Assembly (NCBI RefSeq): GCF_009498275.1
Contig: NZ_CP045643.1
Span: forward strand, 1 to 64,000
Length of the DNA: 64,000 nucleotides
Reading direction: 5' to 3'
DNA from: Streptomyces fagopyri
Lineage (GTDB): Bacteria; Actinomycetota; Actinomycetes; Streptomycetales; Streptomycetaceae
The position numbers were made by a program, and so were the translations under genes. This document shows, one piece after another, positions 63,738-64,000 of the stretch (position 1 is the first letter of the stretch; each line of letters starts with the position of its first letter). The notes beneath the pieces were generated by a model. The model saw nothing but the letters and a program-made list of their open reading frames with translations, was not told the DNA's origin and searched no databases.

Positions 63738-64000
63738 GGTTGTCCTGACGTAGGCGGAGAACAAGGTGCGGGAACGCGTCGCCGAGCCAGGCCACTCTCC
63801 CGACCGTGCTGAGAGCGCGGACGTCGAAGTGGGCGAAACCCTTGGCCACGAAACCGGCGAACTCAGAGCGGAACACTTTACGGCTCCGGCGTACCCGTTC
63901 TCACACCGCCCAGTACGACTCACTGGAGTGGCGGTTGGTTGCGCTGAGGTTTACCGCAACTTTCCCAGCCGTTAGGCGAGTTGGTGCATGACAGCGGTTC
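63738..64000. other. Right edge, upstream of the FG-GAP gene
   Basis: It is the promoter side of the minus-strand FG-GAP gene. I find no gene in the last 260 bases. Confidence 0.4.

Noticed and set aside
62190..63812. A 540-codon plus-strand frame
   Set aside because: It is the shadow of the FG-GAP gene; the minus strand shows repeated calcium loops.

Overview
The window is high-GC actinobacterial DNA, almost certainly a Streptomyces chromosome. Codon third positions are strongly G/C-rich, GTG starts and 4-bp stop/start overlaps are common, and the gene families are typical of the genus: an AfsA-type butyrolactone synthase, a DUF6000 protein, SARP regulators, an LAXTG sortase signal, type I-E-like CRISPR repeats and actinobacterial conjugation-type ATPases. 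There is no rRNA and I found no convincing tRNA. Many broken genes and IS remnants suggest an arm or another variable region.

Region by region. (1) 1-9000: the end of an AfsA-family gene with a Thr-rich tail, a DUF6000 gene, a secreted PA14/fibronectin-III protein, an SDR oxidoreductase beside a decayed HxlR regulator, a MarR regulator overlapping a DHA2 drug-efflux gene (with an operator-like palindrome and a clear terminator), and a deletion scar joining the start of mmsA to a headless enoyl-CoA hydratase. (2) 9250-20050: a cobalamin-acquisition locus with three B12 riboswitches. A minus-strand operon encodes a sortase-anchored protein with two alpha/alpha-toroid domains, a second membrane-anchored protein sharing its N-terminal domain, and a complete ECF transporter (T, fused A-A, S). 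Divergently, a riboswitch-led gene encodes a secreted protein laid out like vertebrate intrinsic factor/transcobalamin (alpha/alpha barrel plus a DUF4430-like beta domain), followed by a BtuF-like protein. (3) 20100-35400: mostly accessory and decaying DNA. It holds an FAD monooxygenase, a two-repeat CRISPR relic, a lipoprotein, a MarR gene cut by an IS630 remnant, a broken cold-shock gene, a lower-GC island with TetR, FMN-reductase, cupin and MFS genes, and a nest of IS256/ISL3 remnants against truncated SNF2/SWIM genes. (4) 35380-38600: a lower-GC pair encoding a polyprenyl diphosphate synthase and a phytoene-desaturase-like flavoprotein.

(5) 38650-57400: a chromosomal type IV secretion-like locus. 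It has a VirD4-type coupling ATPase, a VirB4-like ATPase, an SCO6880-family protein, a VirB6/TrbL-like channel protein, a VirB8/TcpC-like protein, two small VirB2-like membrane proteins, a P-loop-like (DUF6668-type) protein, an NlpC/P60 hydrolase, a lytic-transglycosylase-like protein and a DUF4913 protein. No relaxase is visible. Two flanking proteins share an N-terminal domain, and one of them carries extracellular ChW-like repeats. An unrecognised 289-residue protein at one end is a candidate substrate. Decayed genes (thaumatin/GH fusion, DUF418, truncated SARP) lie inside or beside the locus. (6) 57500-64000: an ECF sigma factor, a large SARP-NB-ARC-TPR regulator, an IS30 remnant and a secreted FG-GAP repeat protein.

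The most notable units are the triple-riboswitch B12 locus and the relaxase-less T4SS-like locus. Functional roles for both are inferred from family resemblance and gene order read by eye; no database search was run.
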